This document shows positions 37,363-45,584 of a DNA stretch of 64,000 nt, in pieces. Where the stretch lies: NCBI RefSeq assembly GCF_042652085.1, contig NZ_JBHSJF010000006.1, forward strand, positions 434,001 through 498,000. Reading direction: 5' to 3'. The translations under genes and the position numbers were made by a program. Position 1 is the first letter of the stretch; every line of letters starts with the position of its first letter. The DNA comes from Flaviflagellibacter deserti. GTDB taxonomy: Bacteria; Pseudomonadota; Alphaproteobacteria; Rhizobiales; Methylopilaceae. The notes beneath the pieces were generated by a model. That model worked only from the letters and a program-made list of their open reading frames with translations. It ran no database searches and had not been told where the DNA came from.

Positions 37363-37763
37363 AGCTCTGGTTTGCTCCTCTCGCCATCGCCGTTCTGGCC
37401 ACGACTCCTGCCCACGCGCAGGAATGCAACGAATCTTCGAACCAGCATGAGCTGCATGTCTGCGCCGACGAGGCCTACAAGAAGACGAATGCCGAGCTGA
37501 ACACGACCTATCAGGAGATCATGGGCCGGCTGAAAGACGACGACCCGACCAGAGAGATGCTCGTCAAGGCGCAGCGGGCCTGGCTGGCCTTCCGCGATGC
37601 CGAATGCGATTTCGCGACCTTCGCGGCCAAGGACGGTTCGATCTGGCCAATGCTCAATCTGCAATGCCTGGGCGCGCTGACGGCCAAGCGGATCATCGAT
37701 CTAAAGGTCTATCTCAATTGCGAGGAAGGCGACATGAGCTGCCCGGTGCCAGCCCCGCAGTGA
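37359..37763 (+). CDS. Lysozyme inhibitor LprI family (DUF1311) secreted protein
   Basis: A 134-residue secreted protein. The signal peptide ends near TPAHAQ, followed by DUF1311 with its conserved cysteines and the QRAWLAFRDAECDF segment. Some family members bind lysozyme in the periplasm, but many have no tested role. Its GTG start overlaps the crcB stop by four bases, placing it at the end of the chromate-fluoride gene set. A terminator hairpin follows. Confidence 0.85.
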   Translation: MKLWFAPLAIAVLATTPAHAQECNESSNQHELHVCADEAYKKTNAELNTTYQEIMGRLKDDDPTREMLVKAQRAWLAFRDAECDFATFAAKDGSIWPMLNLQCLGALTAKRIIDLKVYLNCEEGDMSCPVPAPQ

Positions 37764-37793
37764 CCGCATCGGGCACCGCGACTATCTATTTGC

Positions 37794-37824
37794 GTGAAGG
37801 ACGCTAAAAGCGCCCTTCACATTT
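37794..37824 (+). terminator. Terminator after the LprI-like gene
   Basis: Stem arms gtgaaggacgct and agcgcccttcac (one mismatch) with an AAA loop are followed by ATTTT. The hairpin lies 30 bases after the stop. Its position argues that the pseudouridine synthase begins at 37842 and not at the GTG in the hairpin's left arm. Confidence 0.75.
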
Positions 37825-37841
37825 TGCTGGAGCAGCGCGCA

Positions 37842-38837
37842 ATGGCCGGGGTCGAAACCGTCACGGTGAAGGATAGCGAGGACGGGCTGAGGCTCGATCG
37901 CTTCCTCAAGGCACGGTATCCCGCGCTCGGGTTTGGCCAGCTTCAAAAAATCCTGCGTACGGGACAGGTCCGCGTCGATGGCGCGCGGGCCAAGCCGCAG
38001 ACGCGGCTCGAAGCCGGAATGAACGTCCGCGTCCCGCCGCTGGGGGAGGGCGGCGCGACGGACAAGCCGAAGCCCGCGAAATCGCCGGTTGCGGCGAAAG
38101 ACGCCGAGTTCATCAAGTCGCTGATCCTGTTCGAGGACAAGGATTTGATGGTGCTGAACAAGCCGCATGGGCTCGCGGTGCAGGGCGGTTCCGGCACGAC
38201 GCGGCATATCGACGGCATGCTGGCAGCTCTGGCCGGGCCCGACGGCGAACGGCCGAAACTGGTCCATCGCCTCGACCGGGACACGGCCGGCTGCCTGATC
38301 ATCGCCAAGACCCGCAAGGCGGCGTCCGAACTCGGCAAGACCTTCGGCTCGCGCTCGGCGCGGAAGATCTACTGGGCGCTCGTTCCCGGGGTTCCCGAGC
38401 CGAACCAGGGCCGCATCTCGACCTATCTCGCCAAGGGCGGCGACGCGGGAAACGAGAAGATGCGGGTCGCCAAGCATGGCGATCGCGATGCGAGCCACGC
38501 CATCACCTATTATGCGGTGGTCGATCAGGCCTCGACGCGGGCGTCCTGGCTGTCGCTGAAGCCGGTGACCGGTAGAACGCACCAACTCCGCGCGCATCTC
38601 GCCCATATCGGCCACCCGATCATGGGCGATCCGAAATACAGCAATAACGACATCGATTTATCGGACGAGCTTCCAAAGAAGCTGATGCTGATGGCTCGCC
38701 GGATCACGCTGCCGCATCCGCGCGGCGGAACGCTCGATGTCACCGCGCCGCTGCCGGAGCATTTCAAGCAGGCGTTCTCGGTCTTCGGCTTCAGCGCGTC
38801 GGAGCACGATCCGATTCTCGAGGCCCCGGAAGACTAG
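37842..38837 (+). CDS. RluC/RluD-family 23S rRNA pseudouridine synthase
   Basis: A 331-residue enzyme with an N-terminal S4 domain (LRLDRFLKARYP...VRVDGARAK). The catalytic domain contains the HRLDRDTAGCLIIAK motif with the active-site aspartate, followed by GRTHQLRAHLAHIG. ATG at 37842 with GGAG upstream is chosen. Whether it modifies the RluC or the RluD positions cannot be decided by eye. The stop shares CTAG with convergent oxyR. Confidence 0.88.
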   Translation: MAGVETVTVKDSEDGLRLDRFLKARYPALGFGQLQKILRTGQVRVDGARAKPQTRLEAGMNVRVPPLGEGGATDKPKPAKSPVAAKDAEFIKSLILFEDKDLMVLNKPHGLAVQGGSGTTRHIDGMLAALAGPDGERPKLVHRLDRDTAGCLIIAKTRKAASELGKTFGSRSARKIYWALVPGVPEPNQGRISTYLAKGGDAGNEKMRVAKHGDRDASHAITYYAVVDQASTRASWLSLKPVTGRTHQLRAHLAHIGHPIMGDPKYSNNDIDLSDELPKKLMLMARRITLPHPRGGTLDVTAPLPEHFKQAFSVFGFSASEHDPILEAPED

Positions 38838-39727
38838 ACCGCCAACGCGGCCTCGACGCCGCGCGCGATCTCCTCGATATCGCCGTTGATCGCCGAGGTC
38901 TTCCGCCACGCCAGCCCGATCGTCCGTTCCGGCTGCGGATCGGGAAAGCGCAGGAGCTTCACGCGGGGATCGGCTTTCGCTTCCGTCGAGACGAAAAGCT
39001 GGGGCAGGAGGGTGATGCCCTGTCCGTTGGCGACGAGCTGTACGAGCGTCGAGAGGCTGGTCGCGCCATAGCTTCTGAGGCGCCCCGTATCGAGCGTGCG
39101 GCACACCGCCAGCGCCTGATCGCGAAAACAGTGACCATCCTCAAGCAATAAGAGGTCCGGGCTGTTCAGCATGTCGCTGTCGGCGCCGCTGGCCGCGGCG
39201 AACGGACTTGTCTTGCCGACTGCCAGGATGAACGGGTCGTTGAACAGCGGCAGTTCGGCAAATTCGGGATGTTCGAGCGGCAGGCTGGCAATGACGGCAT
39301 CGAGCGATCCCGCCAGAAGTTCATCGACGAGCTGTGCCGTCATGGTCTCGCGGAGCGTCAATCGTGCCTGCGGGACGTGCTGCATGATCGCCGGCAGCAG
39401 GCGCGGCAGGAGATAGGGCGCGACCGAAGGAATGACACCGAGCCGGAATGGGCCGGATAAAGGTTCGCGACCACGGCGCGCTTCGCCTTCGAGATCAGCG
39501 ACTGCGCTCAGTATCCGATCGGCGTGGCGTAGCACGTCTCGACCGGTATCGGTCAGCCGCAGACCGTCGCGATTCCGCTCCACGAGTTTGGCGCCTAAAT
39601 GCGCCTCAAGCTCCCGGATTTGCATCGAGAGAGCAGGCTGGGTCACGGCGCATGCCTCTGCCGCCCGGCCGAAATGGCCAATCTTGGCGAGCGTCTGGAA
39701 ATAGCGGAGGGCTCGGAGCGTCAGCAT
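38834..39727 (-). CDS. oxyR: Hydrogen peroxide sensor and regulator OxyR
   Basis: A 297-residue LysR-type regulator. The winged helix-turn-helix covers roughly 1-60 (HFGRAAEACAVTQPALSMQI). The redox cysteines are Cys200 (LLEDGHCFRDQ) and Cys209, with the same nine-residue spacing as the E. coli pair. ATG at 39727 gives a typical MLTLRALRYFQTLAK start; an ATG eleven codons upstream (39760) is possible but would cover part of the regulatory region. It is divergent from katA, its likely main target. Confidence 0.92.
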   Translation of the reverse strand: MLTLRALRYFQTLAKIGHFGRAAEACAVTQPALSMQIRELEAHLGAKLVERNRDGLRLTDTGRDVLRHADRILSAVADLEGEARRGREPLSGPFRLGVIPSVAPYLLPRLLPAIMQHVPQARLTLRETMTAQLVDELLAGSLDAVIASLPLEHPEFAELPLFNDPFILAVGKTSPFAAASGADSDMLNSPDLLLLEDGHCFRDQALAVCRTLDTGRLRSYGATSLSTLVQLVANGQGITLLPQLFVSTEAKADPRVKLLRFPDPQPERTIGLAWRKTSAINGDIEEIARGVEAALAV

Positions 39728-39827
39728 AGCGTCATCAGATAATCTTATCTTAGAACGCATTCAATCTGATTTGTGCTGATCGATGCAACGGAGCATGGTG
39801 CGCGCAAATCAACTGCGGAGATCAAAC
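39728..39827. promoter_or_regulatory. oxyR-katA divergent control region
   Basis: This 100-base AT-rich gap separates the two divergent starts. It includes the dyad GATAA-TC-TTATC (39738-39749), a possible LysR-type binding element. The region is the obvious place for an OxyR operator. The exact site is uncertain because the dyad does not match the extended four-part OxyR pattern clearly. Confidence 0.5.
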
Positions 39828-41327
39828 ATGACCCGACCCACACTGACGACATCGGCCGGCGCGCCGATTTCCGACAACCAGAACTCCGTCACGGCCGGTC
39901 CGCGCGGTCCGCTTCTCATTCAGGACTACCAGCTGCTCGAGAAGCTGGCGCACCAGAATCGCGAGCGCATTCCGGAGCGTACCGTCCACGCCAAGGGCTG
40001 GGGCGCCTACGGCACGCTGAAGATCACCGGCGACATCTCGAAATACACAAAGGCAAAGGTGCTGCAGCCGGGCACCGAGACGCCGCTGCTGCTCCGCTTC
40101 TCGACCGTTGCCGGCGAGCTTGGCGCCGCCGACGCCGAGCGTGACGTGCGCGGCTTCGCCATCAAATTTTACACCTCGGAAGGTAACTGGGATCTGGTCG
40201 GCAACAACACGCCGGTCTTCTTCATCCGCGATCCCTACAAGTTCCCGGACTTCATCCACACGCAGAAGCGCCATCCGAAGACGAATCTGCGTTCGACCAC
40301 CGCAATGTGGGATTTCTGGTCGCTGTCGCCCGAAAGCCTGCACCAGGTCACGACCCTGTTCTCGGATCGTGGTCTGCCGACCGATGTGCGTCACATCAAC
40401 GGCTACGGCAGCCACACCTTCTCGCTCATCAGCGCCGACAACAAACGCTACTGGGTGAAGTTCCACTTCAAGACTCAGCAGGGCCACAAGCACTGGACGA
40501 ACGAGGAGGCCGTCGAGGTCGTCGGCAAGTCGCGCGAGACCACGCAGGCCGACCTGTTCGAAGCCATCGAGCGCGGCGAGTTCCCGAAGTGGACCATGCA
40601 GGTCCAGATCATGCCGGAAGAGGACGCCGACAAGCACTGGTACAACCCCTTCGACCTCACCAAGGTGTGGCCGCATGGCGATTACCCGCCGATCGATGTC
40701 GGCGTGCTGGAGCTGAACCGTAACCCGGAGAACTATTTCGCCGAGGTCGAGCAGGCGGCGTTCGCCCCGAAGAACGTCGTGCCGGGCATCGGCTTCTCGC
40801 CGGACAAGATGCTGCAGGCCCGCATCTTCTCGTACGCCGACGCGCACCGTTACCGCATCGGCACGCACTACGAGCACTTGCCGGTCAACGCCCCGAAGTG
40901 CCCGGTGCATCACTACCACAAGGACGGCGCGATGAACTTCTTCGGTCAGCAGACCGGGAACGTCGACGCCTATTACGAGCCGAATTCCTTCAACGGCGCG
41001 GTGCAGGACGAGCGCTTCGCGGAGCCACCGCTGAAGATTTCGGGCGATGCCGACCGCTATAGTCATCGCGACGGCAACGATGATTATCGTCAGCCGCGCG
41101 CGCTGTTCGAACTGTTCGATGCCGGCCAGCGCCAGCGTCTGTTCAACAACCTGGCGGAGGCGATGTTCGGCATTCCTGACTTCATTGCCGAGCGTCAGCT
41201 TGCTCACTTCACACTGGTGCATCCCGAATACGGCGCCGGCGTCCGCGCCGCGCTAGACAAGATGACCGCTGACAAGGCCGTCGAGACCGCCCAGCAGCAG
41301 TCGCTGGCGGGACAGGCCGCAGAGTAA
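39828..41327 (+). CDS. katA: Monofunctional haem catalase KatA
   Basis: A 499-residue small-subunit catalase that breaks down hydrogen peroxide. The distal histidine lies in RTVHAKGWGAYG, the distal asparagine in the VFFIRDPYKFPDF region, and the proximal tyrosine haem ligand in RIFSYADAHRYRIG. No signal peptide is present, so it is cytoplasmic. ATG at 39828 has GGAG upstream. The divergent oxyR implies peroxide induction. A strong terminator follows. Confidence 0.96.
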   Translation: MTRPTLTTSAGAPISDNQNSVTAGPRGPLLIQDYQLLEKLAHQNRERIPERTVHAKGWGAYGTLKITGDISKYTKAKVLQPGTETPLLLRFSTVAGELGAADAERDVRGFAIKFYTSEGNWDLVGNNTPVFFIRDPYKFPDFIHTQKRHPKTNLRSTTAMWDFWSLSPESLHQVTTLFSDRGLPTDVRHINGYGSHTFSLISADNKRYWVKFHFKTQQGHKHWTNEEAVEVVGKSRETTQADLFEAIERGEFPKWTMQVQIMPEEDADKHWYNPFDLTKVWPHGDYPPIDVGVLELNRNPENYFAEVEQAAFAPKNVVPGIGFSPDKMLQARIFSYADAHRYRIGTHYEHLPVNAPKCPVHHYHKDGAMNFFGQQTGNVDAYYEPNSFNGAVQDERFAEPPLKISGDADRYSHRDGNDDYRQPRALFELFDAGQRQRLFNNLAEAMFGIPDFIAERQLAHFTLVHPEYGAGVRAALDKMTADKAVETAQQQSLAGQAAE

Positions 41328-41353
41328 AGGGATACCGAGGCAACCCTCCCTGG

Positions 41354-41386
41354 AACCCCGCCGGAGCGATCCGGCGGGGTTTTTTT
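41354..41386 (+). terminator. Terminator of katA
   Basis: A twelve-base perfect stem (aaccccgccgga/tccggcggggtt) with a GCGA loop runs into seven T residues. It also overlaps the end of the convergent hdeD-like gene and can serve both. Confidence 0.92.
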
Positions 41387-41966
41387 ATGTCACGACGGTC
41401 CTGCCGATCTTCCGGAGCGCCAGCGAGAACATCACAAGCGCGACACCGTGGAAGATCAGGTCAAAAGCCAGCAGAAAGCCGATGATCCAGAGGCTGTTGA
41501 CGGGCCAACCGGCAAGCAGAAGTGCACCGACGAGCAGCGTCAGCACGCCGGCCGCCACGAGCCAGCCCCAGTTCGCCTCCGGCCGGATCTGAAAGCCGGC
41601 CACGATCCGGACGATGCCGGCAGCGATGACGCTCAGCGCGAACATCAGCGTGAAGGCCGCGGAGGCTAGAAGCGGGTTCATGAACGCCAGGAAACCTGCA
41701 ACGATGTAAAGGGCGCCCTCCAGGATCCAGAGCAGCGATTGCTTCCAGGTCTTCACCTGGAAGGCGTGAATGAGCTGCGCTATCCCGCCGGCGATCATCA
41801 TGGCGCCGATGAACAGGATCGAGGCGACGGTCGCCGAGACGACGTTTATCGCGGCGATCAGGCCGACCGCGACGAGCGCAATACCGGCAAGAAGCAGCCA
41901 TTTCCATTTCGAACGCAGGACTTCCACGTCCCTTGTGGTGTCGAGAACAGCTGAAGGTGATGTCAT
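41385..41966 (-). CDS. HdeD family membrane protein
   Basis: A 193-residue inner-membrane protein with six hydrophobic segments in the DUF308/HdeD pattern. In E. coli HdeD is linked to acid resistance at high cell density; a similar role here is not shown. ATG at 41966 has GGAG nine bases upstream; a GTG five codons earlier is the alternative. It converges on katA. Confidence 0.85.
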   Translation of the reverse strand: MTSPSAVLDTTRDVEVLRSKWKWLLLAGIALVAVGLIAAINVVSATVASILFIGAMMIAGGIAQLIHAFQVKTWKQSLLWILEGALYIVAGFLAFMNPLLASAAFTLMFALSVIAAGIVRIVAGFQIRPEANWGWLVAAGVLTLLVGALLLAGWPVNSLWIIGFLLAFDLIFHGVALVMFSLALRKIGRTVVT

Positions 41967-42091
41967 GACGGCATACTCCACCTCGGAAGCACCCCCGTGA
42001 TTCTGCTCCTCTTTCGTCCATCTTCATAGGGGACAGTTGGCGGGCCGGTTCCGAGGCGTTACATCACCTCGCAACCAAGAGATTACGCATT

Positions 42092-42769
42092 TTGAATCTT
42101 GTCATTTTCGACGTCGACGGCACGCTGATCGACAGCCAACACATGATCGTTTCGGCCATGGAGCGTGCATTCGGCGCGCAAAGCCGGCCGGTCCCCAGTC
42201 GCGACCGCATCCTGTCGATCGTCGGCCTTTCCCTCGAGACGGCGATGGGCGTGCTTTGCCCGGAAGAGCCCGACGAGATCGCGGTGGAACTGGCCAGCGC
42301 CTACAAGGCTGCATTCTTCGAGCTCCGCCATAGTCCCGAACATCACGAACCGATGTTTCCGGGCGCGATCGAAGCATTGGACCGTCTCGCGGAGCGAGAG
42401 GACCTCGTACTGGGCATCGCCACCGGAAAATCGCAGCGCGGGGTGAGGGCCATCCTGGATCTCCACGACCTGCACGGCCGCTTTGCCACGATCCAGACGG
42501 CGGATCTGCACCCGTCCAAACCCGATCCGAGCATGGTCCTGACCGCTTGCGCCGAAGTCGGTGTTCTGCCTCAGCATGCGGTGATGATCGGCGATACGAG
42601 CTACGACATGGAAATGGGGCGTGCCGCCGGCGCTTCGGCGATTGGCGTCAGCTGGGGTTACCACGCCGCCGAGTCGCTGAAAGCCACCGGCGCCACCGCC
42701 CTCATTCGGCATTTCGATGAACTCGACGCGGCTCTGGCCAATTGTTTTGCGGAGACGGCAACGGCATGA
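42092..42769 (+). CDS. HAD-superfamily phosphatase (phosphoglycolate phosphatase-like)
   Basis: A 225-residue haloacid dehalogenase hydrolase. Motif I is IFDVDGTLIDS (5-15), followed by a helical cap, a lysine in the LHPSKPDPSM segment, and the motif IV acidic cluster IGDTSYDMEMG. The start is a TTG, as the conserved motif lies too near the N-terminus for a later start. It is coupled to the ATP12 gene by an ATGA overlap, an arrangement common in alphaproteobacteria. The substrate is not known. Confidence 0.88.
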   Translation: MNLVIFDVDGTLIDSQHMIVSAMERAFGAQSRPVPSRDRILSIVGLSLETAMGVLCPEEPDEIAVELASAYKAAFFELRHSPEHHEPMFPGAIEALDRLAEREDLVLGIATGKSQRGVRAILDLHDLHGRFATIQTADLHPSKPDPSMVLTACAEVGVLPQHAVMIGDTSYDMEMGRAAGASAIGVSWGYHAAESLKATGATALIRHFDELDAALANCFAETATA

Positions 42770-43512
42770 GCAATACCGACGGCCCGATGCAGGCGGCGCA
42801 GCGGCTGATGCGGCCCACGCTGTCCAAGCGATTTTACGAGAAGGCCGAGGCAGCCGAGATCGAAGGCGGCTGGGGGGTGATGCTGGACGGCCGGCCGGTC
42901 CGCACACCGGCCAAGACCATATTGTCGGTGCCACGTCGCGAATTGGCGGAGGAACTGGCACAGGAATGGCAGGCACAGGTCGAGGTGATCGATCCGAACA
43001 GGATGCCACTGACCAGGCTGGTCAATTCCGCTCTGGACGGTGTGAGCCGCGAATCGGACGCCGTTCGTGCCGAGATCGTCAAATATGCCGGCTCGGACCT
43101 CATCTGCTATCGCGCCGAAGGACCGGACCGTCTGGTCGCTCAGCAAACCGCCGCGTGGAATCCAGTGCTGGATTGGGCGCACGACCATCTGGGCGTCCGA
43201 TTCGTGGTGGCTGAGGGGGTCATGTTCGTTTCGCAGCCTCCGGAGGCGCTCGATGCGGTGGCACGGGAGGTGGAGAACCTGGACGTGCTCAGGCTCTCGG
43301 CGCTCAGCACTTCAATGACGCTGACTGGTTCGACCCTGATCTCGCTGGCGCTTTTGCGCGGGAGATTATCGCTGCAGGAAAGCTGGGCTGCCGCTCACGT
43401 CGATGAGGATTGGAACATCGAGCTTTGGGGCGCGGACGACGAAGCAATGGAGCGCCGGGCGGCGCGCTTCGAGGAAATGCAGGCGGCTGCGCGGCTGATG
43501 GCGCTGGCCTGA
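42766..43512 (+). CDS. ATP12-family F1-ATPase assembly chaperone
   Basis: A 248-residue protein of the ATP12 family, which in mitochondria binds the F1 alpha subunit before assembly. KRFYEKAEAAEIEGGWGVML, LDGRPVRTPAKT and the VNSALDGV segment match. The family is limited to alphaproteobacteria and eukaryotes, which supports the taxonomic reading. ATG at 42766 overlaps the upstream stop. Confidence 0.9.
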   Translation: MSNTDGPMQAAQRLMRPTLSKRFYEKAEAAEIEGGWGVMLDGRPVRTPAKTILSVPRRELAEELAQEWQAQVEVIDPNRMPLTRLVNSALDGVSRESDAVRAEIVKYAGSDLICYRAEGPDRLVAQQTAAWNPVLDWAHDHLGVRFVVAEGVMFVSQPPEALDAVAREVENLDVLRLSALSTSMTLTGSTLISLALLRGRLSLQESWAAAHVDEDWNIELWGADDEAMERRAARFEEMQAAARLMALA

Positions 43513-43513
43513 A

Positions 43514-43541
43514 GATCATGCCCGGCGGGCCGGGCATGATC
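43514..43541. other. Perfect 12-base inverted repeat between convergent genes
   Basis: The arms gatcatgcccgg and ccgggcatgatc flank a four-base loop directly after the ATP12 stop. They face the end of the small secreted gene on the other strand. There is no T-run on either side. A bidirectional terminator acting without a T tract, or an mRNA 3'-end stabiliser, is the simplest reading. Confidence 0.6.
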
Positions 43542-43550
43542 CGATTCGCA

Positions 43551-43826
43551 TCACTTGCGGTGGACGAGACGCATGCACTTGGCGGCTTCCTCGCCAACCT
43601 TGCGGGCTTCCTGCTCGGTGATCTTGCCGGCGTTGTGCAGCGGCTCGAGGTACGGGCGGATGGCCTGTTCGAGCGTCCGGTTCTGTTCGACCAGTCCGAC
43701 ACCGGCGCGATATGTCTTCAACGCTTCGCCACTAAGACCCTTTGCGCAGGCGTCAGCCTCCGCCCTGTCAGCAAGTGCGGCGGTCGGGAAGGCGAGGAGC
43801 GAAACGACGAGCAGGTTGCGAAGCAT
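43551..43826 (-). CDS. Small secreted two-cysteine protein, family member A
   Basis: A 91-residue product with a signal peptide (MLRNLLVVSLLAFPTAALA). The mature part of about 72 residues contains two cysteines (DACAKGLSG and AAKCMRLVHR). It is clearly related to the gene at 54653-54925: ADACA.-LSG-L-TY, TL-QAI--.L-PL and C-RLVHR are shared in order. Function unknown; not a family I can name. The two cysteines probably form a disulfide in the periplasm. Confidence 0.8.
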   Translation of the reverse strand: MLRNLLVVSLLAFPTAALADRAEADACAKGLSGEALKTYRAGVGLVEQNRTLEQAIRPYLEPLHNAGKITEQEARKVGEEAAKCMRLVHRK

Positions 43827-43982
43827 GATTCCCCACGGGGCTGGGTGAAAAAAGGAATGCGGCCAATGGCGGCCGGGCCGTCATCTGCGGGCGCATTGCG
43901 CCCTTTTTTAGTCATTGGTCCAACGACTACAATGACAAACGGCGGCTGAGGGGGCCGCCGTTCCGTCAACTCTGTGGATTTA

Positions 43983-44067
43983 TGGTGCGGTCGAGAAGAC
44001 TCGAACTTCCACGGGTTGCCCCACAGCGACCTCAACGCTGCGCGTCTACCAATTCCGCCACGACCGC
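43983..44067 (-). tRNA. tRNA-Leu (anticodon GAG)
   Basis: An 85-nucleotide class II tRNA on the minus strand. Features are the acceptor GCGGTCG, D arm with GGTAGACGC, anticodon loop TTGAGGT (anticodon GAG), a long variable arm, T arm GTTCGAGTC and encoded CCA. It lies between the small secreted gene and the FliN-like gene, all on the minus strand. Confidence 0.95.
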
Positions 44068-44135
44068 TTATCTGCCGGAGCAAGTCCAGCGGCGGCGTCT
44101 GTAACAAAAGGATTGCAGCGCCACAAGGCCTGAAG

Positions 44136-44378
44136 TCAGCGTTGATCTGGCGCACGCTTGAGAATGCGCTTGACCTCGACCGCGATGCGGTTGCCGATGA
44201 CGACGATCGCGCCTGCGGCGACAGGCATGTTGTTGGCCAGGATGGTGACCTCGTCATCCTCGGTCGCATCGAGCTCGATGACCGCGCCGCGGCCCATGCG
44301 CAGGAGCTGATGGATCGGCATGGTCGTTTCGCCGAGCATGACGGAAATATCGAGACGGATATCGTCGAGAACGGCCAT
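44136..44378 (-). CDS. Lone FliN-like (SpoA domain) protein
   Basis: An 80-residue protein that is almost entirely a SpoA domain (VLDDIRLDISVMLGETTMPI; LRMGRGAVIELD; VTILANNMPVAAGAIVVIGN). In flagellar motors FliN forms the C-ring base. No other flagellar gene lies in the window, and the protein lacks the N-terminal extension of typical FliN. ATG at 44378 has AAGG upstream; an ATG six codons earlier (44396) is the alternative. It could be a true FliN encoded away from the main cluster, or a SpoA protein of another system. Confidence 0.8.
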   Translation of the reverse strand: MAVLDDIRLDISVMLGETTMPIHQLLRMGRGAVIELDATEDDEVTILANNMPVAAGAIVVIGNRIAVEVKRILKRAPDQR

Positions 44379-44439
44379 AACTACCTTCTGCCGCACGGCG
44401 GCGCTGACCCTCTAGAGGTCATCAGATCATGGTTACCGG

Positions 44440-45174
44440 GTGGTTAATTCTCTTCATCTGACATCTGCCGCAAATGATGCACTTCCGGAATGGCGGGTCA
44501 GCGAGCGCCTTGTCGGCTATGCGGAATCAGTCGCCGCGATGGAAATGCGCGCGGAAGCGATCGCGGCCGGAAATGCGCCGGAGCTCGTATGGCTCATCGA
44601 GCACCCTCCGCTTTACACGGCAGGAACGAGCGCCCAGGACGCGGACCTGCTCGATGCTGGCCGGTTTCCGGTGTTCCGCACGGGGCGGGGCGGGCAGTTC
44701 ACCTATCACGGGCCGGGTCAGCGCGTGGCCTATGTGATGCTGGACCTGAAGCGCCGCGAGCCCGATGTGCGGGCTTACGTCGCGGCTCTGGAAGAATGGA
44801 TCATCAAGGCGCTGGCCGATTTCACGATTCGCGGCGAGCGGCGTGAAGGGCGAGTCGGCGTCTGGGTCCGTCGTCCCGAGCGTGGGTCCGTCGCCGAGGA
44901 CAAGATCGCTGCGATCGGCGTGCGGGTCCGGAAATGGGTCACGTTCCACGGCATCAGCCTGAACGTCGAGCCCGATCTCGGGCATTACGCAGGCATCGTG
45001 CCGTGCGGTGTCAGCACTGCGGGTGTGACCAGCCTCGTCGATCTCGGTCGGCCGGTCGGCATGGATGACGCGGACGCGGCGCTGCTGACCGCGTTCCGCG
45101 AGGTCTTCGGTGAGATCAAGCCGGTCGATGGCGACCCGCCGGAGCTTGTCCGGGTGGAGGTCGAGCCGGCCTAG
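44440..45174 (+). CDS. lipB: Octanoyltransferase LipB
   Basis: A 244-residue enzyme that moves octanoyl groups from acyl carrier protein to lipoyl domains, the first step of lipoate synthesis. RTGRGGQFTYHGPGQRVAYV is the family signature. The acyl-carrying cysteine is in AGIVPCGVSTAGV, and the catalytic lysine is in the IGVRVRKWVTFHG region. The start is GTG at 44440. The stop shares CTAG with convergent acylphosphatase. Confidence 0.94.
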   Translation: MVNSLHLTSAANDALPEWRVSERLVGYAESVAAMEMRAEAIAAGNAPELVWLIEHPPLYTAGTSAQDADLLDAGRFPVFRTGRGGQFTYHGPGQRVAYVMLDLKRREPDVRAYVAALEEWIIKALADFTIRGERREGRVGVWVRRPERGSVAEDKIAAIGVRVRKWVTFHGISLNVEPDLGHYAGIVPCGVSTAGVTSLVDLGRPVGMDDADAALLTAFREVFGEIKPVDGDPPELVRVEVEPA

Positions 45175-45464
45175 AAATCCGGAAGGACGGCGAAGCCGTC
45201 GTTGTGCGATGCGGTTTCATCGTCGGTTGCCGGACGCACGGCCACGTTCTCCGGCCGCGAGCCTGGCGGGCCGCGTTCCATGAGCGCGACGATGGCGTCG
45301 ATCTGATCCGTCGGGCCGGAAATCACCGCCTCGACCCAGCCGTCATGGCGGTTGCGCACCCAGCCGTTGAGGCCGAACATGGTCGCGACCTGCTGCAGCC
45401 AGGCCCTATATCCGACGCCCTGCACGCGTCCGTAAATTTCCACCTGAACGGCTGTGTCCGCCAC
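45171..45464 (-). CDS. Acylphosphatase
   Basis: A 97-residue enzyme that hydrolyses acyl phosphates. The active-site arginine lies in IYGRVQGVGYRAWLQQ (about 9-24) and the asparagine in GLNGWVRNRHDGWVEA. The length is normal. It is divergent from the alcohol dehydrogenase gene and convergent with lipB, sharing CTAG. Confidence 0.92.
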   Translation of the reverse strand: MADTAVQVEIYGRVQGVGYRAWLQQVATMFGLNGWVRNRHDGWVEAVISGPTDQIDAIVALMERGPPGSRPENVAVRPATDDETASHNDGFAVLPDF

Positions 45465-45584
45465 GTTCGACTCCGTCCCACGACGCGGGACTTATAGGAT
45501 TTTCGCGGTTTCGGGGCCAGCGGCGGCTACCCGCCGCCGCTGGCCTGCGCCATAGTCCATCCAATAATTCAGGGAGGACAAGAA

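Noticed and set aside
39822..41222. Long minus-strand open frame opposite katA
   Set aside because: Mirror of a conserved catalase with all active-site residues on the plus strand.
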